DNA of 64,000 bases from Fibrobacteria bacterium AD312 (GCA_001462345.1 LIUM01000018.1:17753-81752); one strand, 5' to 3'. Positions 1-9,879 are shown, counted from the stretch's first letter. Notes: generated from the sequence alone by a model not told the origin. Numbers and translations: made by a program.

Positions 1-1868
1 GTACTCGACGATATTATGAGCCCGAGTGGAATCGCGAGCGTGGTTTTGTAGAAGTCCGTGAAGAAGTTTCTTTTAGAGGCTTTGTCATTGCAGGCGGTCG
101 TCGTGTAGACTATGCTCGAATTGACCCCAAAGAATGTGCACGTATCTTTTTTAGAGAAGCCGTTGTGTTAATGAATATGGCTCGTCCTTTTGCTTTTATG
201 GAGCATAATGATCGTGTGATTCAAAATCTTCATGCTCAAGAAGCGCGTGAACGAAAATTTGGATTAGCCCCTAACGAAGAAATGCAAGTCGATTATTTGA
301 TGTCTGTAGCTCCTGGTGTCTGTTCTATAAGGACTTTGAAAACCTTTATTTTAGAACATACCGATGCGGCCTTACGTTTTGATCCAAATTATTTTATTGA
401 ACAAAGCCATCGTGGGGTAGAATACCATGATTCTTTTCAAAATAAAATACAATGGCCTTCCAAAAGTCAAAAGCAAGAAACTCCTACTCTCACAGAAAAG
501 GGCACGAGTATTGAATTTTTTAGAATTGCGGGCGAGTCGGTGCAAGGAGAATTGGTCTTTGATGCAACGCAAATAAATGATGGCCTTTCTCTAAAAATTC
601 CTCATTCTTTAATTCCTTCTCTTTCGCCTACTTTTTTAGCGCTACAACTTTCTCGGTGGCGTCATTGGATGCTAGAAGCCATGATTCGCGAACTCCCTAA
701 AACGATTCGCAAGTCAGTCAAAAATCAGTGGGAAGAAATAGATGATCATTTTTGTACAAACCTAGAAAAGCATGACGATGCTTCTCCTTTTGCTGCTTTG
801 TATGAAGCCCTTTCAGAAATAAAAGGCCTAGAAGAAATACGCTTAAATTTAAATCCAGAAAAAGAACATCATCTTCGACTTCACTTGACCTTCTTTAGAG
901 AGTCTTTTTCAGAAGAAAAAAAAATAGAATTATCTCCAGAATGGGGCGTATTTCGGTTTTTTACAGAGATTCGTCCTTTAATTTCTCTATTTGGAATTGA
1001 TGTTCATCTGGGTGATTTTAGATATGGGTATCGTCTTGGTGAAAATGCTTTGATGATGCGAGAAGAATCTGATTTTTGGCAACGAAGATTAAGAAAACTT
1101 GAAAAAGGGGCATGCCAACAGTCAGTGATGATTTTGATGGATCGACTTTCTTTTTTGGAAAATGCGGGCTTTTATATCAATGAAAACCCATTACCCAAAA
1201 AAGACGATGTGTTTCGTACTTTAGCTACAGAACTTTTCGAGGCAGATGAAATTGAGCGCTTTAGTCATATGCATTTTGCTCATTCTAAAAAAGTTAAGGA
1301 TTTCAAAGAACTCAATACACAAACAAAACCAGAACAAGAAACACTACGCTTGATTCTAAATCGAATGACTTTTGAATCGGGCTTATTAGGCAAAGAGATT
1401 TTCCTTCAATGCTATAATATCTTAAGGCGTTTTTGTGAGAATACGCGTTCATATCAGTTGATGGATGTGAACATAAAAAAGAAAATACTGGCGTTTCCTG
1501 AAATACCTTCTCAGTTTAATCGATTAAAGTATATCGAAGATTGGCTTGAAAACGGGAATACTTTTTCATTAGTGGAAGATCCGATGGATTTAATTCAATC
1601 GAAAACGATTCGAGAATCATTTAGACCCTTTTTTACGGCCCGTTTCTTAAAAGAGGAAGAACGCTTAAAAATGCGTCAACTTCTTTCTAATTTTGAAAAG
1701 GAATCGAAATCATCGAAAGAATTTTTTGAAAAGTGGCTTGAAATTCAATTGCTTCTAGAAGAGTTTACGTATTTCAAGTACAAAAGAGCCTCTCTTTTTG
1801 ATTACGATAGTCTTGAGGTCGAAAAATCATCGTTAGTGAAGCTAAAAGGACGTTTTGGAAAGCTTTAA
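1..1868 (+). CDS. hrpA: ATP-dependent RNA helicase HrpA, C-terminal part (5' end outside window)
   Basis: The frame is open from the first bases of the window (first full codon at 3), so the start lies upstream; the GTG at 165 is internal. The segment containing RRVDYARIDPKECARIFFRE matches the region of HrpA where bacterial DEAH-box RNA helicases have NYGRIDP..ARE.FIR. The following residues (EHNDRVIQN, an acidic-to-aromatic stretch, then LPKTIRKSVKN) follow the order of the HrpA C-terminal DUF3418 region. The helicase core motifs are not in the window. The encoded part is about 621 residues, roughly half of a typical 1,200-1,300 aa HrpA. HrpA is a DEAH-family RNA helicase linked to mRNA processing and rescue of stalled ribosomes. 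The call rests on the C-terminal domain only. Confidence 0.8.
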   Translation, partial: TRRYYEPEWNRERGFVEVREEVSFRGFVIAGGRRVDYARIDPKECARIFFREAVVLMNMARPFAFMEHNDRVIQNLHAQEARERKFGLAPNEEMQVDYLMSVAPGVCSIRTLKTFILEHTDAALRFDPNYFIEQSHRGVEYHDSFQNKIQWPSKSQKQETPTLTEKGTSIEFFRIAGESVQGELVFDATQINDGLSLKIPHSLIPSLSPTFLALQLSRWRHWMLEAMIRELPKTIRKSVKNQWEEIDDHFCTNLEKHDDASPFAALYEALSEIKGLEEIRLNLNPEKEHHLRLHLTFFRESFSEEKKIELSPEWGVFRFFTEIRPLISLFGIDVHLGDFRYGYRLGENALMMREESDFWQRRLRKLEKGACQQSVMILMDRLSFLENAGFYINENPLPKKDDVFRTLATELFEADEIERFSHMHFAHSKKVKDFKELNTQTKPEQETLRLILNRMTFESGLLGKEIFLQCYNILRRFCENTRSYQLMDVNIKKKILAFPEIPSQFNRLKYIEDWLENGNTFSLVEDPMDLIQSKTIRESFRPFFTARFLKEEERLKMRQLLSNFEKESKSSKEFFEKWLEIQLLLEEFTYFKYKRASLFDYDSLEVEKSSLVKLKGRFGKL

Positions 1869-1907
1869 GCTTTTCCGAGCCCCATCTTTTTTCTAGTTTA
1901 GGGGGCA

Positions 1908-2729
1908 ATGAAATTATTAGTCTTATTTTTTACCGTTTTTGCTCTTTTTGGGTGTGATTTCTCTTGGTTTACTAAAGACCCAGTGGTGGTGACCGTAGGA
2001 GATGTGAAGTTAAAAGAGTCCGATCTAAGAGGTAAGGTAGATGGCTGGGATACCCTTTCAAATAGAGAAAAAATTGCTTGGGTAGAGGCTTGGATCAATG
2101 AAGAAGTTCTTTATCAAGAAGCCTTAAATCAAGGTATTCATAAAGAAAAAGACATTAAAGAACGCCTGTATTTAATAGAACGGAAAATCGTGGTGGAAGC
2201 TTTAATTTCAAAATTAAGAGATTCTTCTACGATGGATGTAAATGAAGCAAAGCGTTATTATGAAGCTCATCAAGAATCTTTTGTATACGACAAATGGCTC
2301 TGGTCTGGTTTTATTCTTTCCTATACGGATTGGAAATTAGCCTCAAATTATTTTAAAGGAAAAAAAGAGACTGTTTTTGATAAAATACCGAATGAAGATT
2401 ATCGATTGAAAAAAAGAATAGCATTTGATTCTGTCCCTGAAACCCCTGATTCTTGTCTAGCAGCAGATCTTCGAGAGTTGCCTTTAAGGGTACTATCAAG
2501 TCCAATCCTTTGCGATGGTGCCTTAAAAAGTATCGTTATTACTAGTCGTCAAGATTCGGGAGCAGTGATTCCTTTTGAGCAAATTAAAGATCAAGCGCTT
2601 ATTTTAGCTCAATTAAAAAAACAAAGAGATGCATTAGATTCTATCATTATAGAATTAAAAAAGAAGCGTCCCATCTTTTCAAATCCACAATTATTTTCAG
2701 ATTCATTAGATCAAAAGAGGAATAAATGA
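1908..2729 (+). CDS. Lipoprotein with SurA/PrsA N-terminal-like chaperone segment
   Basis: The 273-aa product starts with a lipoprotein signal peptide; the lipobox LFGC places the lipidated Cys at residue 16. Residues about 26-110 (VVVTVGDVKLKESDL ... INEEVLYQEALNQGI) have the layout of the N-terminal helical chaperone segment of SurA/PrsA foldases. No clear parvulin (rotamase) domain follows. The gene overlaps the next one, a full SurA-like protein, by 4 bp (ATGA), so the two are probably translated together and act together in folding exported proteins. The exact client and whether it has isomerase activity cannot be told. The role is inferred from the N-terminal motif and the neighbour. 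Confidence 0.6.
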   Translation: MKLLVLFFTVFALFGCDFSWFTKDPVVVTVGDVKLKESDLRGKVDGWDTLSNREKIAWVEAWINEEVLYQEALNQGIHKEKDIKERLYLIERKIVVEALISKLRDSSTMDVNEAKRYYEAHQESFVYDKWLWSGFILSYTDWKLASNYFKGKKETVFDKIPNEDYRLKKRIAFDSVPETPDSCLAADLRELPLRVLSSPILCDGALKSIVITSRQDSGAVIPFEQIKDQALILAQLKKQRDALDSIIIELKKKRPIFSNPQLFSDSLDQKRNK

Positions 2730-4018
2730 TCCAGTGGCGTTATTTGCCTTTCTATTTAGTTTTATTCATTTTTACCGTTACTCCTTTATCTGCAAGAGAA
2801 TTACTTGAATCTATTGCAGCCATTGTAGATGGTAAGCCTATTATGCGCTCTGAGGTCATGGGGAATTTATATCAGTTCAAAAATACTCCAGAAGCTAAAT
2901 CCATGAGCGAATCAGAACAGATGAAGTTTGTTTTGGACCAGCTGATTGATGAAAAAGTCCTTTTAAGCCGTATTTCCAGAGATTCCATTGTCGTTTCTGA
3001 TGAAGAAGTGGATCAGAGAGTCTCCATGCATTTGAATAACTTAGCGGCTTCTCAAAATACCGATTTAGCGACATTAGAAAAAGCTATTCGTATGCAGTTA
3101 GGGATAAGCATGACTCAATATAGAGACCAGTTATCTAAACAAATTCGAGATCATATTTACGTGGCTCGTATTCGTCAAATCCATGTCGGGCCAATGGCTC
3201 CCACAAAAAAAGAAGTCGTGGCGTTTTATACTGAGTATAAAGATTCTTTACCACTCCAATACAATTGCATTTCTGTAAGTCATTTGCAATTAAATATCGA
3301 GCCAAGTCAGTCTATTTTAGATTCAGTAAAAAAAGAAGCTATGCGTTTGATTGATAGCTTAGATCGAGGCATGAACTGGGAAATTCTTGCCAAACGTTAT
3401 TCTCAAGATGCTTCTGCAGCAAAGGGTGGAGATATTGGCTTTGCTCGTAAAGGAACACTTGACCCTGATTATGAACGAAGCATGGAAAGATTAAAAAATG
3501 GTCAATATGCAGATCAACCTGTGAAAACCCCTTTAGGATATCATATCATCAAGGTTCTTGGCCGTAAAGAAGATGGTGTTCGTTCGGCACATATTTTATT
3601 AAGAACTATTCCTTCTTCACAAGATTCATTAAAAATAATAAATCAAATTGAGGCCATGCGTGAAGGGATTAAGACTAAAGAAGCCTTTGCTGAAAAAGCA
3701 AAGCAGTATAGCCAAGACAAACAGACTAGTTTTAAGGGCGGTGATTTAGGCTGGTTCCAAAGAACTGAATTTGATTCAAATTACGTACAAACTATATCAA
3801 GACTTTCTGTGGGTGAAATTTCAGAGCCCGTTTTAATTGAAAACGCTTACCATTTATTCCGTTTAGATGACGAACGCCAAGAACGTTCTTTGACTTTAGA
3901 AGAAGATTATCCTAAAATCGAAGCTTTAGCAGCGAATCAAATGGAAACCAAAAAATTAGAATCATTGGTAAAAAAATGGCGCCAAGAAGTCCACATCGAA
4001 ATCCGTCTGAAGGAATAA
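2726..4018 (+). CDS. surA: SurA-like periplasmic peptidyl-prolyl isomerase with two parvulin domains
   Basis: The 430-aa product has an N-terminal signal peptide (hydrophobic run to about residue 23, then ARELLESIAAIVDGKPI). A SurA N-terminal helical domain follows, then two parvulin (PpiC-type) domains. Each parvulin shows the typical core: SAAKGGDIGFARKG near residue 230 and SFKGGDLGWFQRTEF near 340, ending in GYHIIKVL and AYHLFRLDD respectively. This is the domain order of SurA, the periplasmic chaperone and prolyl isomerase for outer-membrane proteins. It lies in a run with a lipoprotein foldase upstream (4 bp overlap) and a methyltransferase downstream (43 bp overlap). Symbol given by family; orthology was not tested. 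Confidence 0.8.
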   Translation: MIQWRYLPFYLVLFIFTVTPLSARELLESIAAIVDGKPIMRSEVMGNLYQFKNTPEAKSMSESEQMKFVLDQLIDEKVLLSRISRDSIVVSDEEVDQRVSMHLNNLAASQNTDLATLEKAIRMQLGISMTQYRDQLSKQIRDHIYVARIRQIHVGPMAPTKKEVVAFYTEYKDSLPLQYNCISVSHLQLNIEPSQSILDSVKKEAMRLIDSLDRGMNWEILAKRYSQDASAAKGGDIGFARKGTLDPDYERSMERLKNGQYADQPVKTPLGYHIIKVLGRKEDGVRSAHILLRTIPSSQDSLKIINQIEAMREGIKTKEAFAEKAKQYSQDKQTSFKGGDLGWFQRTEFDSNYVQTISRLSVGEISEPVLIENAYHLFRLDDERQERSLTLEEDYPKIEALAANQMETKKLESLVKKWRQEVHIEIRLKE

Positions 4019-4776
4019 AAACAGCGGCTCCCTACGAAAAACTAGCTCTTTATTATAAGAAAATAATGGAGCATGTGGATTATGTGGGGTGGGCTTTTTA
4101 TTTAAATACGCTTTTAAAAAAGCACAAGCGTGAGCCATCTTCTCTCCTAGAATTGGGCGCTGGCACGGGTTTACTTGCCGAGCATTTTAAGCCAGCTTCC
4201 ATTAAAAAAAGAGTGACAACGGATTATTCTTTTGAGATGATTCGTATGGCTTCCCCTAAAACAGCAGGGTATCGAGTTACTGCAGATGCCTCTTCTTTGC
4301 CTTTTACAGGTAATTTTGACATGGTGCTTATGACTTATGATGCCATCAATTACCTTTCAAAATCAAAAATTGAAGCCTTATTTAAAGAAGTGTTTCGTTT
4401 ATTATCAGAAAAAGGCGTTTTTATTTTTGATGTCACTACAGAATACAATAGCCTAACCTATTTTGAAGATGCCGTGGATGCTGAAGAATGGGGTAATGAT
4501 TTTATCGTACGCCGTTCTTGGTACACTTCTCGCACCCATAAACAATATAATCAGTTTGATTTTTTTATACTTCAAAAAGATGGCTCTTATTTAAGAGAAT
4601 CGGAAAAACATGAACAGACAATTCATCCAGTTTCTTTTTATATAGCGGCTGCCGAAAAGGCGTCGCTTGAAGTAGAAGGTGTTTATGCTGATTTTACAAC
4701 AGAAACGGAACTCTCTTATGCCGAGCGGATCCATTTTGTTTTGTCAAAAAAGAAGAGTGCAAAAATAAGGTTATAA
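3976..4776 (+). CDS. Class I SAM-dependent methyltransferase
   Basis: The 266-aa product has the Rossmann methyltransferase signature LLELGAGTGLLAEHF near residue 58 (motif I). An acidic/aromatic motif (TTDYSFEMIRMA) and FDMVLMTYDAINYL (motif IV region) follow. The N-terminal YEKLALYYKKIMEHVDY resembles the start of small-molecule or protein methyltransferases of the CheR/UbiE-like superfamily. The ATG at 3976 lies 43 bp inside the previous gene. No later start keeps the conserved YEKLA motif, so the overlap is probably real. Substrate unknown. It sits between surA and ftsE in a tight + strand run. Confidence 0.7.
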   Translation: MAPRSPHRNPSEGIKTAAPYEKLALYYKKIMEHVDYVGWAFYLNTLLKKHKREPSSLLELGAGTGLLAEHFKPASIKKRVTTDYSFEMIRMASPKTAGYRVTADASSLPFTGNFDMVLMTYDAINYLSKSKIEALFKEVFRLLSEKGVFIFDVTTEYNSLTYFEDAVDAEEWGNDFIVRRSWYTSRTHKQYNQFDFFILQKDGSYLRESEKHEQTIHPVSFYIAAAEKASLEVEGVYADFTTETELSYAERIHFVLSKKKSAKIRL

Positions 4777-4779
4777 AAT

Positions 4780-5469
4780 ATGATTCAATTTTCGCATGTC
4801 ACAAAAACTTACGAAGACAACTGGAAAGCTCTTTCAGATGTGACTTGTCGGATTCATAAAGGTGAATTTGTTTTTTTAACAGGGCATTCTGGTGCTGGTA
4901 AATCGACTTTGCTTAAAATGGTGTATATGGACGAACGTCCTGATGAAGATCGCGGCGGTCAGATTATGGTCAAATTTACACCAGATTCTGTTTATGATAG
5001 TAAAACGACTAAGGATTCCTCAATACAGCAATTAAGACGCCAAATGGGAATTGTTTTTCAGGATTTTAAGCTTTTAGGCGATCGCAATGTTTTTGAAAAT
5101 GTGGCATTAGCTCTTCGAATCGTGGGCACTCGCGCCAAAGACATTAGGCCGATGGTCTATGAGGCTCTTGCTTTAGTTGGTATAAGCCAAAAACGTTTAT
5201 CTATGCCTTATACTTTATCTGGCGGTGAGCAGCAACGTGTGGCGATTGCAAGAGCCATGGTTCATAATCCATATTTGCTTTTAGCGGATGAACCTACTGG
5301 TAATTTGGATCCTGATAATGCGAAAGAAGTTTTTTCCATTTTCAAAGAAATAAATGCCCGAGGGACAACGATTGTGATGGCCACTCATAACCCCGATTTT
5401 TACTTAAATAGCCCTTTTAGGCGCTTGACTTTAAGTCATGGGACCTTATTAAATCGAGACATCCTTTAA
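4780..5469 (+). CDS. ftsE: FtsE-like ABC transporter ATP-binding protein
   Basis: The 229-aa product is a complete ABC ATPase. Walker A is GHSGAGKST (near residue 36), the signature is LSGGEQQRVAIARA, Walker B is LLLADEPTGNLD, and the H-loop is MATHN. The opening MIQFSHVTKTYEDNWKALSDV is typical of FtsE, the cytoplasmic ATPase that with membrane protein FtsX activates septal peptidoglycan hydrolases. No ftsX follows: the next gene is scpB after about 60 bp. Either ftsX is elsewhere or this is another FtsE/LolD-type ATPase. Confidence 0.75.
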   Translation: MIQFSHVTKTYEDNWKALSDVTCRIHKGEFVFLTGHSGAGKSTLLKMVYMDERPDEDRGGQIMVKFTPDSVYDSKTTKDSSIQQLRRQMGIVFQDFKLLGDRNVFENVALALRIVGTRAKDIRPMVYEALALVGISQKRLSMPYTLSGGEQQRVAIARAMVHNPYLLLADEPTGNLDPDNAKEVFSIFKEINARGTTIVMATHNPDFYLNSPFRRLTLSHGTLLNRDIL

Positions 5470-5530
5470 CACGGGCATTTTTTAAAGAACGCTTTTACAA
5501 AAACACTTTGGAATACTTAAATTGGTTTTT

Positions 5531-6277
5531 ATGGATCAGGAAAACTTAGAAGAAAAAGAAAAAATCGTTAATGACCCACAAGTCTCCTCTGAAGAAGAGA
5601 TGGACGATGCTGCAGACCTTCCCAAAATAGATAGTAGTGAAGATCTTGCTCGCATTATTCAAGCATTAGTTTTTGCTTCTCCTGAAGTCGTGACGTTAAA
5701 AAAACTAAGAGAGATTTTAGGAGATTTTTTAGATTCTCGTTTAGTTTCAGATGCTCTTTTAGCGGCAAATGATTCCTTAAATAAAATCCAATCTCCTTTT
5801 GAAATTGTAGAACATGCTGGTGGGTATCGTTTTAGAACAAGAGCCAAGTATTACCCTTGGGTTCGAAAATTGTTCCCTGATATTACCGCAAGGCGGCTGT
5901 CTCAAGCGGCACTAGAAACTCTAGCGGTAGTGGCTTACCAACAGCCGATTACACGTGCTGCCATAGAACAAGTGAGAGGGGTTTCTTGTGATGCTCCTCT
6001 TCGTAGTTTACTGGAAAAGAAATTTATAGCTCTTGGGGCTCGTGCAGAAACAGTTGGAAATCCGTATACTTATATTACGACTCAAGAATTTATGAAGTAC
6101 TTTGGAATCAATCGTATTCCAGAAGACCTACCTCGTTTACGCGAATTTGATGATTTGATTTCTGCAGGGATGCTGATACCTCAGTATGAACGCTCTGATT
6201 CATTAATGGAACCTAAAGGCATTTCAGATGAGGGGACAAATCCTGATCAAGTTGAGTTGACAATGGGAGACCCATGA
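5531..6277 (+). CDS. scpB: Segregation and condensation protein B
   Basis: ScpB is the winged-helix kleisin-interacting subunit of the SMC-ScpA-ScpB condensin. The product has an acidic N-terminal extension. The typical ScpB body follows: ARIIQALVFASPEVVTLKKL, GGYRFRTRAKYYPWV, then LSQAALETLAVVAYQQPITR, which is the family hallmark, and EFMKYFGI near the end. A TTG in frame at 5522 is possible, but ATG 5531 gives the natural N-terminus. The gene overlaps mutS by 4 bp (ATGA), indicating translational coupling. Confidence 0.9.
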   Translation: MDQENLEEKEKIVNDPQVSSEEEMDDAADLPKIDSSEDLARIIQALVFASPEVVTLKKLREILGDFLDSRLVSDALLAANDSLNKIQSPFEIVEHAGGYRFRTRAKYYPWVRKLFPDITARRLSQAALETLAVVAYQQPITRAAIEQVRGVSCDAPLRSLLEKKFIALGARAETVGNPYTYITTQEFMKYFGINRIPEDLPRLREFDDLISAGMLIPQYERSDSLMEPKGISDEGTNPDQVELTMGDP

Positions 6278-8877
6278 CCCCATTGATGCTCCAATATAAT
6301 GAAATAAAAAAAGAAAATCCTGGTTGCGTTTTGTTTTTTCGCATGGGCGATTTTTTTGAACTCTTTGATACGGATGCAGAACTTGCCGCGGGCATTTTAG
6401 GAATTACATTAACTTCTAGAAATAATGGGGATGCGGCTTCCACTCCTCTATGTGGTTTTCCTCATCATGCGGCAGAACGCTATATCCCTAAAATGGTGGC
6501 AGCTGGCCATCGGGTGGCTATTTGTGAGCAAATAGAAGACCCAAAATTAGCGAAAGGGATTGTCAAGCGTGCTGTCGTGGAGATCATCAGTGCGGGCACC
6601 GCGATGAACGAAGGGAATCTTGTCGAAAAAGAATCCAATTATTTAAGTGCCTTGTTCCCTATAGGTGAAGACCAGCTCGCTTTTGCTTTTGCAGATGTGA
6701 CAACAGGTTTCTTTACCGTTTCTGTGTCTGGATTGCAAGCTTTTGAAAGTGAATTTTCTAAGAGGATGCCTAAAGAAGTTTTAGTTTGTGCAGGTGCAAA
6801 AATTCCTAAGCAAATTCAAGATTTGATTTCTGCGGAATCTATTTTGATAACTCCTTTAGATTGTTCGCTATTTGAAGAAACCGAAGCTCGTCGCTTACTA
6901 ATGGGCCATTTTCAAGTGGAAAGCTTAGAGTCTTTAGGCTTAGATGGTAAAGAGGCAGAGACTCAAGTTGCAGGCGCGATGCTTGCTTACCTTATTGATC
7001 AAAAAAAATCAGAATTATCTCATATAACGCATCTCGAGTTTTTAGATCTTGGGGATTTCATGACTCTAGACCCGGCGACGCAACGCCATCTTGAGTTAGT
7101 GCGCCCCTTAAATGCCGACGATGCTTCTAGTACGCTTTGTTCTGTCTTAGACCATACCGTTACTGCAATGGGTGGCCGTCTTCTTAAAGAATGGCTGACG
7201 CACCCACTTGTGAAAGTGGATCGCATTGAAGCTCGAAGCGATGCTGTTGCCGAATTAGTTAAAAATCCAATTGTCTTAGATGAATTAAAAAAAGAACTCC
7301 AATCCATTTTAGATATGGAACGCCTAATGGGGCGAGTGGGTGCAGGCAGAGCAAATGCACGCGATTTAGCGGGCTTAGGGAATTCTTTAGAGCGTTCTGT
7401 TTCTGTAGCAGCGACTCTCGCTTCTTTACAATCACCTACATTTCAAAAACTATATCAAGTACTTACCTTAGCACAGGGGCGTGGCAAAGAAATCCTTGGC
7501 TATTTGAATGAGGAACTCCCTTTGACGGTGCGCGAAGGCGGCATGATTCGTCCTGGAGCCAGTTCAGAATTAGATGAAATGAATGCCGAAATCAAAGACA
7601 AAAGGCAGTGGATTTCTTCTCTAGAAACAAGAGAAAAAGAACGACTTGGCATCACAACGTTAAAAGTGGGTTATAACAAAGTCTTTGGCTATTATATTGA
7701 AGTCACCAAAGCACAAACTTCAAAAGTCCCATCGGAATATATTCGAAAGCAAACGACCGTTAATTCAGAACGCTATATCACTCCAGAGATGAAGGAGTGT
7801 GAATCGATTATTTCTAATGCCGAAGTGCGAATCCATGCTGAAGAATACAAGATTTTCTGTGAATTACGAGACAAAGTCAACTCGTGGCGAGCTGAACTTC
7901 AAAAAATAGCAGAAGCCATTTCTGAAACAGATGCCTTATACAGCTTAGCTGTTGCCGCTAGGCGTTATAATTATACAAGGCCAAAAGTACATGAGGGCAA
8001 TGGCATTGAAATTAAAGCTGGATTTCATCCTGTCATTGTGGCCGTGAATCCAGAAATTCAATTTGTGCCAAATGATGTCTCTTTAAGTTCTACGCAAGAG
8101 CGCTTGATGTTGATTACAGGCCCTAACATGGCTGGTAAATCAACTTACTTAAGGCAGACTGGTTTAATTGTTTTAATGGCTCAAATTGGTTCTTTTGTCC
8201 CAGCAGAAAGTGCTGATATTGGTGTGGTCGACCGAATTTTTACTCGTGTAGGCGCTAGCGATAGGCTTTCAAGAGGCCTTTCTACTTTTATGGTGGAAAT
8301 GGTGGAGACCGCAAATATCTTAAGAAACGCCACTCCTAAAAGTTTGATTTTATTAGATGAAATAGGCCGAGGCACGAGTACTTTTGATGGGCTTTCTATT
8401 GCATGGGCGATTGTAGAAACGCTCCATGGAAAAGAAACCGACGTAGAAGCCCCGATGACCTTATTTGCTACGCATTACCATGAATTGACAGGTCTTGTAG
8501 ACTCTCTTCCATTGGCAGGAAACTATCAAGTCCTTGTTCAAGAAAAAAACGAAAAGCTTGTCTTTTTACATCAAATTGCAAAAGGGGCTTGTGACTCTAG
8601 TTATGGTATTCATGTGGCTGAAATGGCTGGATTACCAACACAAGTCGTTCGTCGTGCCCGTCGTATTCTTTTGAGATTAGAAAAGCATAAGATTGACCCA
8701 AGCGATACTTCTGCAGAAAAGAAAATAAAAGATACTCCTCAAGTGGATATTTTTGCTCCTCCTGATGAGAATACCAATTTACTTTGTCATGAATTAGCGC
8801 GTGTTAAACCCGAAGAAATGACCCCATTGCAGGCGTTACAATTTTTATCGGATTTAAAGGAGCATTATCATTTATGA
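6274..8877 (+). CDS. mutS: DNA mismatch repair protein MutS
   Basis: The 867-aa product has the usual MutS length and order. The mismatch-binding domain begins with MTPLMLQYNEIKKENPGCVL and carries FFRMGDFFELF (the Phe-x-Glu-type mismatch contact region). Connector and lever domains follow, then the ATPase with Walker A GPNMAGKST at about residues 616-624 and LLDEIGRGTST as Walker B/signature. It recognises mismatches in DNA and recruits MutL. It overlaps scpB and the following HD-domain gene by 4 bp each, so the three are one transcriptional unit. Confidence 0.97.
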   Translation: MTPLMLQYNEIKKENPGCVLFFRMGDFFELFDTDAELAAGILGITLTSRNNGDAASTPLCGFPHHAAERYIPKMVAAGHRVAICEQIEDPKLAKGIVKRAVVEIISAGTAMNEGNLVEKESNYLSALFPIGEDQLAFAFADVTTGFFTVSVSGLQAFESEFSKRMPKEVLVCAGAKIPKQIQDLISAESILITPLDCSLFEETEARRLLMGHFQVESLESLGLDGKEAETQVAGAMLAYLIDQKKSELSHITHLEFLDLGDFMTLDPATQRHLELVRPLNADDASSTLCSVLDHTVTAMGGRLLKEWLTHPLVKVDRIEARSDAVAELVKNPIVLDELKKELQSILDMERLMGRVGAGRANARDLAGLGNSLERSVSVAATLASLQSPTFQKLYQVLTLAQGRGKEILGYLNEELPLTVREGGMIRPGASSELDEMNAEIKDKRQWISSLETREKERLGITTLKVGYNKVFGYYIEVTKAQTSKVPSEYIRKQTTVNSERYITPEMKECESIISNAEVRIHAEEYKIFCELRDKVNSWRAELQKIAEAISETDALYSLAVAARRYNYTRPKVHEGNGIEIKAGFHPVIVAVNPEIQFVPNDVSLSSTQERLMLITGPNMAGKSTYLRQTGLIVLMAQIGSFVPAESADIGVVDRIFTRVGASDRLSRGLSTFMVEMVETANILRNATPKSLILLDEIGRGTSTFDGLSIAWAIVETLHGKETDVEAPMTLFATHYHELTGLVDSLPLAGNYQVLVQEKNEKLVFLHQIAKGACDSSYGIHVAEMAGLPTQVVRRARRILLRLEKHKIDPSDTSAEKKIKDTPQVDIFAPPDENTNLLCHELARVKPEEMTPLQALQFLSDLKEHYHL

Positions 8878-9377
8878 GTATGATTGATTTTGCAGCTTTA
8901 CAAGCGATTGTTTTCTCTCAGAAAATGACATCAGATAATACAGTTCATGGAATTGACCATTGGAATCAAGTAGAGTCTAATGCCTTATTACTTTCGCGCC
9001 ATACGGGTGCTGACGAAACGGTCATTCGCCTTTTTGCCATATTCCATGATTCGCGTCGTTATGATGATGGTTATGATCCAGAACATGGCCCTCGTGCAGC
9101 CGAATTTATTACTCAATGCAGAGGCAATCTTTTTGTATTAGATGATGCTCGTTTTGATTTATTATACCATGCGTGTTATTATCATACCAAAGAGCATGCG
9201 AGTGGTGATAAAACGATTGACACCTGCTATGATGCAGATCGTCTAGATTTAGGGCGAGTCGGTATTCAACCAAATCCAGAAAAAATGGCCACATTGTATG
9301 GGCAAAAAATTGTAAAAAAATCAAAAGGGGTGCCATTATCTGAGATGAGAGAATGGCTAAATAAACTTACCCTTTAG
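8874..9377 (+). CDS. HD-domain phosphohydrolase-like protein
   Basis: The 167-aa product shows the HD-superfamily pattern: HGIDHWNQV near residue 25, FAIFHDSRR near 60, YHTKEH near 105 and DADRLDLGRVGI near 125. These are the metal-binding His/Asp positions of the superfamily. Substrate is unknown; relatives act on nucleotides or related phosphates. The start overlaps the mutS stop (ATGA). The 3' end overlaps the convergent ridA-family gene by 11 bp, leaving no room for an intergenic terminator. Confidence 0.65.
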   Translation: MSMIDFAALQAIVFSQKMTSDNTVHGIDHWNQVESNALLLSRHTGADETVIRLFAIFHDSRRYDDGYDPEHGPRAAEFITQCRGNLFVLDDARFDLLYHACYYHTKEHASGDKTIDTCYDADRLDLGRVGIQPNPEKMATLYGQKIVKKSKGVPLSEMREWLNKLTL

Positions 9378-9879
9378 TGGAATCAATCCATTCGTACCTG
9401 CCGCTGTAATTAGGCGTGCTGGTATCTAGAACATTAAAAACACAGGCGATTTCAACGGGTGCATCTTTTGGCAAAGAAGCTACACCTACAGCGGTTCTAG
9501 CGTGAACCCCTTTGTCTTCCATAATTTGAATGGCTAATTCTGAAGCCCCATTAATCACTTGTGGTATCTCCTTAAAATCAGGAGTGCATTGCACAAACCC
9601 TTGAATTTGAACGAGTTGCAAGTCTTCTGTTTCGGTAATTAGAGAAAGTGCTGCAGAGAGAGCATTTAAAAAACAAGTAGCGGCTGCTTTTTGAGCATGG
9701 GGAATACTAATTTGAGAAGGAACAAACCCCGTAGGCATTGTATTTTCGCAAATAGGCAATTGCCCAGACACATAAATGGTGTCTTTGATGCGAATAGCTG
9801 GTACATACGCAGCGAGTGGTTTAGGGCAAGGTGGAAGTTTTAATCCTGATTTTTCAATTTTATTAAAAATATTCATCAT
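9367..9879 (-). CDS. RidA/YjgF/YER057c/UK114 family protein
   Basis: The 170-aa product matches the RidA fold family: YVPAIRIKDTIYVSGQLPI near residue 25, QKAAATCFLNALSAALSLI in the middle, and DKGVHARTAVGVASLPKDAPVEIACVF at the end, including the conserved R-x-A-V and P.....E segments. RidA proteins deaminate reactive enamine/imine intermediates from pyridoxal-phosphate enzymes. At about 150-170 aa this belongs to the longer YjgF subgroup. Two adjacent ATG codons start the gene and either may be used. Confidence 0.8.
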   Translation of the reverse strand: MMNIFNKIEKSGLKLPPCPKPLAAYVPAIRIKDTIYVSGQLPICENTMPTGFVPSQISIPHAQKAAATCFLNALSAALSLITETEDLQLVQIQGFVQCTPDFKEIPQVINGASELAIQIMEDKGVHARTAVGVASLPKDAPVEIACVFNVLDTSTPNYSGRYEWIDSTKG

